A stretch of DNA of 44,129 nucleotides from Gammaproteobacteria bacterium (GCA_020445335.1 JAGRGU010000033.1:6542-50670), one strand, 5' to 3'; counted from the first letter of the stretch, positions 25,556 through 33,721 are shown. Numbers and translations are program-made. Notes: generated by a model not told the origin, from the sequence alone.

Positions 25556-26143
25556 TCAGGATCGCCCCTGACCGGCCGTCTGCTGCATCAGACCACGGAT
25601 GCGGCGCACATATTTGCGCGTCTCCGGCGGCGAGTAGGGCGCGACGCGCTTCCAGGCACGCACGGTGCTGTCCGCCTCGTCTCCCGCCCGCTTGCGAGCC
25701 CGCTGTATCCGACTGAAACCGGCGTTGTAGCTGGCGAAGGTGAAATTCAGCAGCTCTCTGTCGGGCAGCAGCTTACTCCAGCGCCGGTAGAGCCTGCGAT
25801 CGTAGTAGATGGCCGCGGCTATATTCCATTGCGGATCATCGACATCCAGATAACCGGGATTCGTCAGCTGGATCTCGTTGAAGGTGGCGGGCACTATCTG
25901 CATGATGCCACGCGCACCGGAGCCGCTGACCGCGTCCGGCTGCAGACCCGACTCGGCAATCCCCTGCGCCTTGAACCAGCGCCAATCGAAACCGACGCCG
26001 AAATAGTGCTTGGAATACTTCTTGAACAAACGGTCGTAGCTGTCGCCCCAGTGCTTGTGGTTGACGTGCTTGAAGCTTCCGGCCAGCACCACCGAGGGGA
26101 TGAACAGCAGCAGGCCGATCTTCCGCCAGGCAGGGGCCGGCAT
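25556..26143 (-). CDS. SLT-domain lytic transglycosylase-like protein
   Basis: A 195-residue exported protein with an N-terminal hydrophobic signal (KIGLLLFIPSVVLAGS) and one SLT (goose-lysozyme-like) domain. The catalytic Glu lies in KAQGIAESGLQPDAVSG, followed by ARGIMQIVPATF and later the conserved FASYNAG loop and an ETRKYVRRIRGL helix, the usual order for MltF/Slt-type enzymes that cleave murein with anhydro ends. It is shorter than MltF because it lacks a solute-binding domain. Its ATG overlaps the stop of the DUF350 gene by one base (TGATG), a translationally coupled arrangement, so a shared role in the envelope is likely. A signal-cleavage site after Ala is plausible. Confidence 0.9.
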   Translation of the reverse strand: MPAPAWRKIGLLLFIPSVVLAGSFKHVNHKHWGDSYDRLFKKYSKHYFGVGFDWRWFKAQGIAESGLQPDAVSGSGARGIMQIVPATFNEIQLTNPGYLDVDDPQWNIAAAIYYDRRLYRRWSKLLPDRELLNFTFASYNAGFSRIQRARKRAGDEADSTVRAWKRVAPYSPPETRKYVRRIRGLMQQTAGQGRS

Positions 26144-26373
26144 CAGTTCAGACCCAGCCCGATCACCAGCCCTAGCGCAGTGCCGATACCGATGAAGATA
26201 CCCATGATCATCAGACCGACCGCCATGTTCCCTTTCGCCAGCTCATCCGGAATACTGAAATTGACGATATGGCTGAACACCTTGCAACCGAGCCACATGA
26301 AGAAGAGCGTCAGCAGACCGCCAATCACTGCATAGAGGAAGTTGAGAAGTATCGGGTCGAACAGATCGGTCAC
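26143..26373 (-). CDS. DUF350 membrane protein
   Basis: A 76-residue inner-membrane protein with two hydrophobic segments (LLNFLYAVIGGLLTLFFMWLGCKVF and NMAVGLMIMGIFIGIGTALGLVIGLGL) joined by a polar loop with IPDELAKGN, a DUF350 (UPF0719-like) pattern. The frame extends to an ATG at 26439, but a GTG at 26373 has a ribosome site AAGGGGA at ideal distance, and the first 22 residues of the longer form are polar and unlike the family; I use the GTG. Function is unknown. The stop overlaps the SLT gene start by one base. Confidence 0.8.
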   Translation of the reverse strand: MTDLFDPILLNFLYAVIGGLLTLFFMWLGCKVFSHIVNFSIPDELAKGNMAVGLMIMGIFIGIGTALGLVIGLGLN

Positions 26374-26446
26374 TGGATTCCCCTTGGGATGCTTTCGGTG
26401 ATTGCCGGTCGCCGCCAAACCGCGGCTACTGTGCTCCATTCCATCT

Positions 26447-27244
26447 TCATATTCCCCTGGCCTCCTTGATCTGCTCGTAGGCCTGGCGAATTTCGTGCGT
26501 CTTCTGCGCTGCCAGCTTCATCATCTCTTCCGGCAGCCCCTTGGCCACCAGCTTGTCGGGATGATGCTGACTGGTGAGGCGCCGGTAGGCACGTTTCACC
26601 TCCGCATCATTGGCACTGCTGGGGATGTTCAGGATCGCGTAGGCATCCTGCAGCCCGGGTCGTGGCTGCGCCCGCGCACCGGCCTTCCCCGCATCGTAGT
26701 GCTGCTCGGCCTGAATCATCCGTTGCAGACGGCGAAAAATAAATTCGGGTATCCCGAGCCGGTTGCAGATGTGCAGCAGAAGACACTCCTCCTGTGCACC
26801 GCAGACGCCGTCGGCATAGGCTGCCTGGAGCTGTATCTCGATGAACATCTGGATCAGCGTACTGCGCCGCCGGCACTCCAGGCGAAACTGTTCCAGCACC
26901 TCGTCCAACGGAAATGCCGCCTGCTTCCCCCGGTTGAAGAGCTCGATGGCGGCCTGGCGTCGCTCGGGGTCGAGTTCCATCTGCGCCATCACAGCCCTGG
27001 CCAGCTCGATCTCCTGCCGCGAAACCCGGCCGTCCGCCTTGGCCAGGTGTCCCATGACGGAGAATGTCGCGGTGAAGAACGCCGCCTGAACGCGCTCCTG
27101 CTCTCCGGGATCGAGCGCCTCGCGCGCCAGTCCGCTCAGGCCGCGATCGAGATTGTGGCCGAGTACCGCGCCCAGCAGCGCACCCAGAGGGCCACCGAGC
27201 ATGAATCCGAACGCGCCACCCGCGAGTTTTCCCCACCAGCCCAA
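26447..27244 (-). CDS. djlA: DnaJ-like membrane co-chaperone DjlA
   Basis: A 265-residue inner-membrane co-chaperone whose J domain stimulates DnaK. The N-terminus (WWGKLAGGAFGFMLGGPLGALLGAVLGHNLD) is one Gly-rich membrane helix, as in E. coli DjlA. The central 60-180 region is a TerB-like helical domain (FFTATFSVMGHLAKADGRVSRQEIELARAVM), and the C-terminal J domain from about 200 has DAYAILNIPSSANDAEVKRAYRRLTSQHHPDKL with the HPD motif. It starts at TTG 27244 with GGAGGGG five bases upstream. The gap to the downstream DUF350 start is 73 bases. Confidence 0.95.
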   Translation of the reverse strand: MGWWGKLAGGAFGFMLGGPLGALLGAVLGHNLDRGLSGLAREALDPGEQERVQAAFFTATFSVMGHLAKADGRVSRQEIELARAVMAQMELDPERRQAAIELFNRGKQAAFPLDEVLEQFRLECRRRSTLIQMFIEIQLQAAYADGVCGAQEECLLLHICNRLGIPEFIFRRLQRMIQAEQHYDAGKAGARAQPRPGLQDAYAILNIPSSANDAEVKRAYRRLTSQHHPDKLVAKGLPEEMMKLAAQKTHEIRQAYEQIKEARGI

Positions 27245-27258
27245 AACAACCCCTCCGG

Positions 27259-27924
27259 CTATCTACCCTGCAGGTAGAGTCTGTCGTCGAAACTGACCAC
27301 CCAGTCAGGACGGTATAGTACCAATATCGTCACCAGCCAGCCGTTGATTATCGCCTCGGGAAGAAACATCAGCGGGAAGAATGGGAACAGCGTCTCCTGC
27401 AGATGGGACCAGGCGTAGACCTCGCCTCCTAGCAGTACCAGCGAGGCCAGCAGTCCGCTCGTCAATGCCGCCAGACCGGCGGTCAGGAATGCGTTGACCA
27501 GGATGTAGACGAAAAAGTGCTTTGGCAACAGCGAACGAACCAGCACCAGAATGAACTGCGTCAGCGTCACCGGCACCACCACCAGCAGCAGTGCATTGAG
27601 CGCGAATCCCTGCCACTCCAGAACGCCATTCAGCACCAGCGCCGTTTCCGCCAGCGCGCCGATGACGATCGCCAGCGCCCAACCGAACATCAGCGTGATC
27701 GCGGTAACGCCCAGCAGGTGAAAACTCCAGGCGGGATCGACCGACACCCGGACATGCCACAACAGCATCAGCGCCACGCTGCTGCCGAGAAAGACGTGCC
27801 ACTGCTCGCGCACCAGCAGGCGACGCCAGCTGGCCAGCCTTATCGCCAGTAGCACGCAGAGCACATACCCCAGCCACAGCCAGAGGTACGTGCCCTCGGA
27901 GAGTATGTTTGATGAGACTTCCAT
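27259..27924 (-). CDS. CbiM-like multi-pass membrane protein (COG3235 type)
   Basis: A 221-residue protein with six to seven hydrophobic segments, resembling the CbiM/NikM energy-coupling permease fold and the COG3235 group of predicted membrane proteins. The block DPAWSFHLLGVTAITLMFGWALAIVIGALAETA contains the conserved HLLG segment, and LPEAIINGWLVTILVLYRPDWV is near the C-terminus. CbiM proteins take up cobalt or nickel, but the N-terminal metal-binding His pair of CbiM is not visible, so a substrate cannot be assigned. No CbiQ or CbiO partner lies nearby. It is upstream of djlA by 14 bases and may be co-transcribed. Function uncertain. Confidence 0.8.
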   Translation of the reverse strand: MEVSSNILSEGTYLWLWLGYVLCVLLAIRLASWRRLLVREQWHVFLGSSVALMLLWHVRVSVDPAWSFHLLGVTAITLMFGWALAIVIGALAETALVLNGVLEWQGFALNALLLVVVPVTLTQFILVLVRSLLPKHFFVYILVNAFLTAGLAALTSGLLASLVLLGGEVYAWSHLQETLFPFFPLMFLPEAIINGWLVTILVLYRPDWVVSFDDRLYLQGR

Positions 27925-28027
27925 AACAGCGCAATCGCGGACTCCAGTGGCTCAAGGACCGGCTCTCGCAGACGATACCCAGAATAGAGAAGCCGTCCAC
28001 TCACACAGGCACAAGGCAGAGATTGAG

Positions 28028-28219
28028 ATGACTACCGTGTTCGATATGGTATCAGGCCAGTGGCAGGCGCAACGCGAAGCGCCATCTGAAAAGCGTGATT
28101 TGGCGCGCGACATGGCGAAAGCATATGCACCGCGGCTCAGCAGTCACCATGAGCAGCCGCGGATGACCAGCCGCCTCCCCCCAGTGGCCTTGATCGACAT
28201 AGACACTCTGCTGGGTTGA
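28028..28219 (+). CDS. Small hypothetical protein, 63 residues
   Basis: A short ORF starting ATG 28028 (MTTVFDMVSGQWQAQREAPSEKRDL) with a weak GAG-rich site before it. It has no membrane segment; the C-terminal third is Ser/Arg/Pro-rich and ends in LIDIDTLLG. The frame is also open upstream to 27890 without a plausible start. It sits alone between a minus-strand membrane protein gene and the minus-strand Rieske gene and ends one base before the latter's stop. It is not recognised; the evidence is an open frame, a plausible N-terminus and a gap with no other occupant, so it could be spurious. Confidence 0.45.
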   Translation: MTTVFDMVSGQWQAQREAPSEKRDLARDMAKAYAPRLSSHHEQPRMTSRLPPVALIDIDTLLG

Positions 28220-28220
28220 G

Positions 28221-28544
28221 CTAGTCCGGCCAATCGAGAATCACCCGCTCCTGTAGCAGGAAGACGGGGATCGCCTCCAGCACGCTATTGACGCAGGGGC
28301 CGTAGACGCAACGGCCGCTGTCGATCTCGAACAGCGCACCGTGCACCGCACAGATGATGTACTCTCCCTCCGCATCCAGAAACTGATCCGGCATCCAATC
28401 CAACGGCGCGCCGGTATGCGGGCAGCGGTTAACATAGCCGTAAACCCGCTCCCCCTGACGCACCACGAACCCCTCGCGATCTGCCGTTGGTCCAGGCAAC
28501 CGAACGCTACGTGCGCTTCCATCCGGCAACGCATCCGCACGCAT
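28221..28544 (-). CDS. Rieske [2Fe-2S] ferredoxin-like protein
   Basis: A 107-residue soluble Rieske protein. The cluster ligands are in two boxes: RCPHTGAPLDW (Cys, His) and CAVHGALF (Cys, His), separated by 18 residues, with YIICAVHGALFEIDSGRCVYGPC typical of ferredoxin-type Rieske domains such as NirD or dioxygenase ferredoxins. There is no signal peptide or membrane anchor. The frame runs upstream to a TTG at 28559, but ATG 28544 overlaps the stop of the coiled-coil SUMF1 gene by one base (TGATG), and I use it. No oxygenase partner gene is visible in the neighbourhood. The electron donor and acceptor are unknown. Confidence 0.93.
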   Translation of the reverse strand: MRADALPDGSARSVRLPGPTADREGFVVRQGERVYGYVNRCPHTGAPLDWMPDQFLDAEGEYIICAVHGALFEIDSGRCVYGPCVNSVLEAIPVFLLQERVILDWPD

Positions 28545-30388
28545 CAGTTCGACGCCCAACCGTCCCTCCGGCTCTCCCGCGCCACGCGGAAGCCCAATGT
28601 CGGCAGCCTGGTGTCGGCATGGAAATGGAAACGCCGCGTGGAGTGCAGACTATCACCCGGCTTGTTGTAGGCACCCCCCCTTGCAACCTGTTCGGTACAA
28701 CCCTGCTGCGAGTGGGCGCTGCCGTCCAGCGGCGCTCCGCGATAGCTGTCGCGATAACAATCCTCAACCCACTCCATCACATTGCCCGCGGTGTCGTTCA
28801 GCGAGTAGGCGTTGGCTGCAAAGCTGCCGACTGGCGCGGTCGACTTGGCGTCCCAGCGGCTGCCGCAATCAAAGCAGCTGGCGCGATTCTCTCCCAGCTC
28901 ATAGCCCCACCAGAAAAAACTGTCGCTGCCGGCTCTGGCGGCAAACTCCCACTCCGCCTCCGTCGGCAGACGGTAACGCGCGCCCGTCTGGCGGGAGAGC
29001 CAGCGGGTATAGGCCTTGGCATCGTTCCAGCTCACGTTGATCACCGGCCGCCGGCCGCGTCCCCAGCCGTTGTCGCCCGGCATCTTGCGACCGGTCGCAT
29101 TGGCGAATGCCTGGTACTCTTCGAATGTGACCTCATACTTGCCGATGGCGAACCCCGCCAGTGAGACTTCCCGCACCGGCTGCTCATCCATCTGCAGGCT
29201 GTCGCGCTGCTGCCCCATGGTGAACTCACCTCCCGGAATATAGGCCATGAGAGGAGCCAGCCCCCCGGAGCTGAGGCGATCTCGCAGCGTTTTGCCGGGT
29301 CCCGACTGGTGCGCGACCTCGACTGGAAGCGCCATGCCGTCACTTTTCTCCGCCTTCCCGACCTGCGGCGTCTGGTACTCCTGCGCCGCCGATTCCGGCA
29401 TCGTTCCGACCGTCACAGCAGCGCTAGGCCGGGGCGTGCCGGGTAGGCGCGTACCCGATGTCAACACCGGCGCCGAAGGTGCAACCGGTCCCGCCAGCAT
29501 TGCCGACAGCAACTCCCCTTTGCCGGTGGAGATCGCGATACCGTCGGCGACTACAAAGGCGACCATCGCTGCAAGCAGTGATCCCCAAACCGCACCCCCT
29601 GCCGGCTGCGGTGCCGAGACGCCCCTTCTCAGCGCATGCTTTTCAACGCGCAGTTTGAGCCGGTCGATCTCCTGGCGCGCTTCGACCAGACTCCGCTCCG
29701 CCAACTTGCGTGCCTCCAGATGCTCGCGCCGCCCCTCTTCGATCGATGCGCCCTCCTGCTGGGCACTCTCGAGTGCGCGTTGCAGCCTGCCTATCTCGTC
29801 GCCGCGCTCCTCGATCTCCGCACGCAGACTGGCCTGCTGTGCCGAAGCCTGTTCCAGCGCCTCACTCTGCGCGCCAGCGTCACGTTGCAGATCTGCGAAA
29901 TCGCGCCGCAGATGATCGAGTTCGGCCGCATCGGTGCTGTCGTTCAGATGGCTGGCCGCGAGCTGCTCGCGCATCCGGTTGAGGTCGTTCTCGGCGCGCT
30001 CCCGCACCAGGTCCAATTCGCTGTGCAGCGCCGACTTGGACTCCTCGACCATCCCGTTCTGGATCTCGCCGACATACTGCTTGATCACCGCGCGCAGCTC
30101 GCCGACCTCCGTCTTGAGGCGCTTTATATTGCGCTCAGCCTCCTGCTTCTCGCGCTCCAGTCGCCTGATCCTGCGATCGTCCTCGCGCGAAAAACGCGAC
30201 GCATCCTCCTTGAACAGTTTCATCTCATTGCGCAGACGCTCTACTTCCGCGGCGTCGAACTCCGCCGCGCGCGCCAGCTCCTCTGCGTGGGCGGCCGACT
30301 CGCGTTGCGCGTTTCTCGACTCCTCCAGCAGATCGGTCAGGCGCTCCACCTCCCGACGCAATGCTTCTCTCTCCTGCTCAGGCTGCAA
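28544..30388 (-). CDS. Coiled-coil / transmembrane / SUMF1 (formylglycine-generating-like) protein
   Basis: A 614-residue three-part protein. Residues 1-245 are one long charged coiled coil (REALRREVERLTDLLEESRNA onward). A membrane segment follows near 266-286 (WGSLLAAMVAFVVADGIAIST), then a Ser/Pro/Thr linker and a SUMF1 domain from about 355 to 605 (IPGGEFTMGQQ, IGKYEVTFEEYQAFA, RPVINVSWNDAKAYTRWLS, YRLPTEAEWEFAARAG, DTAGNVMEWVEDC, RGGAYN). The C-terminal region reads LHSTRRF and shows no Cys pair of the catalytic formylglycine enzyme, so sulfatase activation is not supported. The topology is uncertain: a single helix with cytoplasmic coil and periplasmic domain is likely. It starts at TTG 30388 with GGAG upstream and an in-frame TGA just before it, and is coupled to the Rieske gene. 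Confidence 0.88.
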   Translation of the reverse strand: MQPEQEREALRREVERLTDLLEESRNAQRESAAHAEELARAAEFDAAEVERLRNEMKLFKEDASRFSREDDRRIRRLEREKQEAERNIKRLKTEVGELRAVIKQYVGEIQNGMVEESKSALHSELDLVRERAENDLNRMREQLAASHLNDSTDAAELDHLRRDFADLQRDAGAQSEALEQASAQQASLRAEIEERGDEIGRLQRALESAQQEGASIEEGRREHLEARKLAERSLVEARQEIDRLKLRVEKHALRRGVSAPQPAGGAVWGSLLAAMVAFVVADGIAISTGKGELLSAMLAGPVAPSAPVLTSGTRLPGTPRPSAAVTVGTMPESAAQEYQTPQVGKAEKSDGMALPVEVAHQSGPGKTLRDRLSSGGLAPLMAYIPGGEFTMGQQRDSLQMDEQPVREVSLAGFAIGKYEVTFEEYQAFANATGRKMPGDNGWGRGRRPVINVSWNDAKAYTRWLSRQTGARYRLPTEAEWEFAARAGSDSFFWWGYELGENRASCFDCGSRWDAKSTAPVGSFAANAYSLNDTAGNVMEWVEDCYRDSYRGAPLDGSAHSQQGCTEQVARGGAYNKPGDSLHSTRRFHFHADTRLPTLGFRVARESRRDGWASN

Positions 30389-30831
30389 AAATCCGACTCC
30401 AGGTCAAGATTAGGATGGCGATACGTTCAAGCCACCGTCGACGGTCGCGGCGATACGGCTGCCATACCCCGATCGGTCGGTGCCGCGGCATCCAGGCTTG
30501 CGGCAAATCGTCGACCACCGCAACGCCCGGTCGCGCGAAGCCGATACGGCTCCCAGCGAGCGCGCCAAAGCACCGCGCCGTTCCGCGTCCAAGGATAAAA
30601 CCAAAACACCACTAAAGACCAGAAAAGCACACCCTGGGGCCGTGCTGAAAAGCCCCCAGTCGTGCTATGGTCCCGCAAGTCGACCGCTCAGGATATCGGC
30701 AAGCCGATCCGGCTGCTGAAGGTACTCGGTCACAACATCAGTGGAAAAGCGGAATCACCGATGAGGGATATCACGGTGCCAACCCGGCAGCCATGCCAAC
30801 AAGCTACGCGCCGCACAGGGGAGAATAACCG
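30389..30831. other. 443-base gap between the SUMF1 and gamma-glutamyltransferase genes
   Basis: No gene is supported. A basic 79-residue frame (30480-30719) lacks a good start or family look. A GC-rich dyad CTGGGG/CCCCAG (about 30634-30660) with no T tract is the only stem-loop seen. The last 25 bases hold the ribosome site GGGGAGA for the plus-strand gene. Promoters for both flanking genes must be inside, but none could be placed with confidence. Confidence 0.4.
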
Positions 30832-32391
30832 ATGAGCTTGCGCAGGGGTGTGGTCGCGGCGGGTCACCCCGTTACCGCCAACGCGGCTGCCGAAATCCTC
30901 GCGGATGGTGGCAACGCATTCGACGCTGCATTGGCTGCGCTGTTCGCCAGCTGCGTGGCCGAGCCGGTGCTGGCATCGCTCGGCGGAGGCGGTTTCCTGC
31001 TGAGCGCGCAGCCGCATGGAGCGCCGCTGCTCTACGATTTCTTCACCCAGACGCCGCGCCGCAAACGCCCACCCGAGAGCGTCGACTTCTTCCCGATCAT
31101 CGCCGACTTCGGCACCGTCCAACAGGAGTTTCATATCGGACTGGGTTCGATCGCCACGCCGGGCATCATCAAAGGCGCATTCCAGATCAATCGCGAACTG
31201 GGTCGCATGCCGATGCGCGAGATCATCCGCCCCGCCTGCGAAGCGGCGCGCACCGGCGTTACGGTGAATGCGCTACAGCACTACATCAACGAACTGATTG
31301 CGCCGATTCTCGAATCCACGCCGGCAGCGCTGGCGCTGCACGCCACCGAAGCGCATCCGGATCGTTTTGCCGCCAGCGGCGAAACCGTACACCACAAGGC
31401 GATGGCTGAGAGCTTCGAGGCCCTCGCCAGCGAGGGTGACGCGCTCTTCTATCTGGGCGAAATGGGACGCCTGCTCACCGACCAATGTCAGCAACACGGC
31501 GGCTATCTCAGCCGTGACGACCTGGCACATTATCGCGTGGAGAAACGTCCGCCGCTGGCGCTCGGTTATCACGACGCGAAGCTCTTCACCAATCCGGCAC
31601 CGAGCGTCGGCGGAACCCTGATCGCCTTCACGCTGGCGCTGCTGGAACGCGAGGCGCTCGGCGGCGAGCGGGCCGGCGCCTTACCCCACCTGTTGAAAAT
31701 CGGCCGCGCGCAGCAACTGACACAGCAGCTCAGGCGCAGCGCCCGCATCGATGAAAATCTCACCGAAGGTGTCAGCCGGAAGATCCTGACCAGTGGTTAT
31801 CTCGAAAGCTACCGGCAGACGATGGCCCGGCACTCGGCGTGTTCTCGCGGTACCACCCAGATCAGCGTTGCCGATGCTGCCGGCAACATTGCCAGCATGA
31901 CGCTCTCCAACGGCGAGGGGTGCGGCTTCGTCCTTCCCGGCACCGGCATCATGCTCAACAATATGCTGGGCGAGGAGGATATCAATCCACACGGTTTCCA
32001 TCAGTGGCCGGAAGACCGTCGCATAGCATCGATGATGTCGCCGACGCTGATGACAACAGCACGCGGCGACTTCATCGCCACGGGCTCGGGTGGATCCAAC
32101 CGCATCCGCAGCGCCATACTGCAGGTACTGGTCAATCTGGTCGATTTTGGAATGAGCATCGCGGATGCCGTCGAGTTTCCCCGCCTGCATCTGGAGGGAG
32201 AGACGCTCAATCTCGAGCACGCGGCCAACGATGAGGAACGTCTCGAATTCGGAAAGCATTTTTCCGAAGTCCATTTCTGGCCGGAGAAGAACCTCTTCTT
32301 CGGCGGCGCGCATACGGTCATGCGTAACAGTAAAGGCATTGTGAGCGGCTGTGGCGACAGCCGGCGCGGCGGTGTCAGCGTCACTGTCTGA
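30832..32391 (+). CDS. Gamma-glutamyltransferase-family protein (Ntn hydrolase)
   Basis: A 519-residue protein with the gamma-glutamyltranspeptidase layout: large-subunit part MSLRRGVVAAGHPVTANAAAEILADGGNAFDAALAALFA, SLGGGGFLL, the LGSIATPGIIKGA block, and the autoprocessing Thr at about residue 343-345 in RGTTQISVADAAGNIASMTLS. The family usually reads TTH at that site; here it is TTQ. The later GxGSNRIRSAILQVL and HTVMRNSKGIVSGCGDSRRGG match the small subunit. No signal peptide, unlike periplasmic GGT, so it is presumably cytoplasmic. It could act on glutathione or other gamma-glutamyl amides or be an acylase; the substrate is not assigned. The ribosome site GGGGAGA is good. Confidence 0.88.
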   Translation: MSLRRGVVAAGHPVTANAAAEILADGGNAFDAALAALFASCVAEPVLASLGGGGFLLSAQPHGAPLLYDFFTQTPRRKRPPESVDFFPIIADFGTVQQEFHIGLGSIATPGIIKGAFQINRELGRMPMREIIRPACEAARTGVTVNALQHYINELIAPILESTPAALALHATEAHPDRFAASGETVHHKAMAESFEALASEGDALFYLGEMGRLLTDQCQQHGGYLSRDDLAHYRVEKRPPLALGYHDAKLFTNPAPSVGGTLIAFTLALLEREALGGERAGALPHLLKIGRAQQLTQQLRRSARIDENLTEGVSRKILTSGYLESYRQTMARHSACSRGTTQISVADAAGNIASMTLSNGEGCGFVLPGTGIMLNNMLGEEDINPHGFHQWPEDRRIASMMSPTLMTTARGDFIATGSGGSNRIRSAILQVLVNLVDFGMSIADAVEFPRLHLEGETLNLEHAANDEERLEFGKHFSEVHFWPEKNLFFGGAHTVMRNSKGIVSGCGDSRRGGVSVTV

Positions 32392-32575
32392 TTCGCGACA
32401 TATCCGTTTCAGCCGATAAAACACTGTACAAACACACCATCACCCGACAGCCGAATCGTCTCTGCTTGGCCTTCGAACAAGCGCTCGCAGTTCCCTAGAC
32501 GGCTGCAAAAAAAGCAAAAAAACCAACGTTTCAGCAACCTTTCGCAAATAAGTGTCGGAAATACAGCGTTTTCTA

Positions 32576-32603
32576 TTGGAAAACTTACTTTCTATGCTAT
32601 GTT
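32576..32603 (+). promoter_or_regulatory. Possible sigma-70 promoter for the HU-like gene
   Basis: TTGGAA (32576-32581) and TATGTT (32598-32603) with a 16-base spacer, in an AT-rich stretch 37 bases before the ATG. Both hexamers deviate from consensus in one or two bases. The region before it is A-rich (GCAAAAAAAGCAAAAAAACC, near 32506). Confidence 0.45.
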
Positions 32604-32639
32604 TAGCGCGCAACACTCCCGCAACCCGAGGATCATTAG

Positions 32640-33110
32640 ATGGCTGTCAAGAAAAAAGTCGTAACCAAAACCAGCGTAAAAAAGGCACCGGCCGCAACCA
32701 CCAAGGCAACTGTAAAGAAGGCCACCACCCGCAAAAAAGCCGTCGCCGTCAAGAAAGCACCCGCCGCGAAACCAGCCGCACCCGCAAAGCCGAAGTCGAT
32801 AGCTACCCGCCAGACCAAGACACAGATTCTGCAGACCATCGCCGAGGAGACTGCACTGACGCGCACGCAGGTTGCCGCTGTGTTCGGCTCACTGGGCACT
32901 CTGATCCAGCGCCATATGCAGAGACGTGGCTCGGGTGAGTTTTCGATTCCCGAGACCGGCGTCAAGATCCGCCGCGTCAGGAAACCCGCGCGCAAATCAC
33001 GCATGGGACGCAATCCTGCAACCGGCGAAGCGATCAAGATTCCAGCCAAACCGGCTTCAACGGTAATCAAGGTCGCCGCGCTGAAAGCGCTGAAGGGCAC
33101 GCTGAGCTGA
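32640..33110 (+). CDS. HU/IHF-family DNA-binding protein with histone H1-like tail
   Basis: A 156-residue nucleoid protein in two parts. The first 50 residues are Lys/Ala/Pro-rich with repeating KKA/KPA units (TSVKKAPAATTKATVKKATTRKKAVAVKKAPAAKPAAP), resembling eukaryotic H1 tails and the Hc1-type proteins. Residues 55-156 form an HU-like domain: TKTQILQTIAEETALTRTQVAAVFGSLGTLI, then the arm FSIPETGVKIRRVRKPARKSRMGRNPATGEAIKIPAKPA, where the GRNPATGE motif is the classical HU/IHF DNA-intercalating loop, and the C-terminal helix KVAALKALKG. The ribosome site GAGGA is eight bases before the ATG. Probably an abundant DNA-compacting protein. Confidence 0.9.
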   Translation: MAVKKKVVTKTSVKKAPAATTKATVKKATTRKKAVAVKKAPAAKPAAPAKPKSIATRQTKTQILQTIAEETALTRTQVAAVFGSLGTLIQRHMQRRGSGEFSIPETGVKIRRVRKPARKSRMGRNPATGEAIKIPAKPASTVIKVAALKALKGTLS

Positions 33111-33136
33111 TCCACCTTCAGCGGTAATCGAAGGAA

Positions 33137-33170
33137 GCGGGGAACGGCCACGCGCCGGCCGTTCCCCCGC
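33137..33170. terminator. GC-rich hairpin between the HU-like and protease genes
   Basis: A 13-bp stem (GCGGGGAACGGCC at 33137-33149 with GGCCGTTCCCCCGC at 33157-33170, one bulged C, 7-base loop) lies between convergent genes. It has no T tract on either strand, so it is a stable stem that could assist termination or protect 3' ends rather than a full intrinsic terminator. Confidence 0.55.
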
Positions 33171-33187
33171 GATGCGCAGGCACTGGA

Positions 33188-33721
33188 TCAGAATTGACGC
33201 AAAGTCAATTCATCGCCGCGCTGCAGCCACTCCAGATTCTTCAGAAAACTCATCCCCAACAGCACCTCGGACGCAGCCATGCCTGGCAGGATCGACGCTC
33301 TGACGCCCTGCATGCGGATCGACCCCAACTGCACTTCGTCGAGTATCGTGCTCCAGGAGCGCACCGTACCGTTGGCGGTGCGGCTCAGCGCGGCCGCTCC
33401 TTTGCGCAGATTCAGCCGCCCGGCCAACTGCTCGGAGACCGCCACGTCGGTCGCGCCGGTATCGAGCAGAAAGCTGACGCGCACACCGTTGATTCTGCCC
33501 GAGGCCACATAGTGGCCGCGGGCGTTGCGCTGCAGCACGACCTTGGCGACCCCCTGGTCGCTGACGCTGCTCTGCGGATTGCGGTTGGGGTTCTCCTTTC
33601 GCTCGAGGTAGCCATTGAAGCCGTAGGTCAGCATGATCAGCAGCACCACCCAGGCAGCAATGATCATACCCCGTCCGAATCGGCGGGTGCCGGCATGCCG
33701 CTCTGCGGAGTACTCGCTCAT
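33188..33721 (-). CDS. Membrane-anchored retropepsin-like aspartic protease (TIGR02281 type)
   Basis: A 177-residue protein with an N-terminal membrane helix (GMIIAAWVVLLIMLTYGF) after about 16 basic residues and a soluble domain of the clan AA retroviral-like aspartyl protease group. The catalytic triad motif is DTGATDVAVS near residue 87, preceded by VSFLL and followed by LGMSFLKNLEWLQRGDELTLRQF, the hydrophobic-Gly motif and C-terminus of this family. As in retropepsins one chain supplies only one catalytic Asp, so it should act as a dimer. The natural substrate is unknown. Its stop lies 78 bases beyond the convergent HU-like gene. Confidence 0.9.
   Translation of the reverse strand: MSEYSAERHAGTRRFGRGMIIAAWVVLLIMLTYGFNGYLERKENPNRNPQSSVSDQGVAKVVLQRNARGHYVASGRINGVRVSFLLDTGATDVAVSEQLAGRLNLRKGAAALSRTANGTVRSWSTILDEVQLGSIRMQGVRASILPGMAASEVLLGMSFLKNLEWLQRGDELTLRQF

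Noticed and set aside
28544..30388. True sulfatase-activating formylglycine enzyme
   Set aside because: The C-terminal region that normally holds the catalytic Cys pair reads LHSTRRF and has no such pair, so only the SUMF1 fold is supported.
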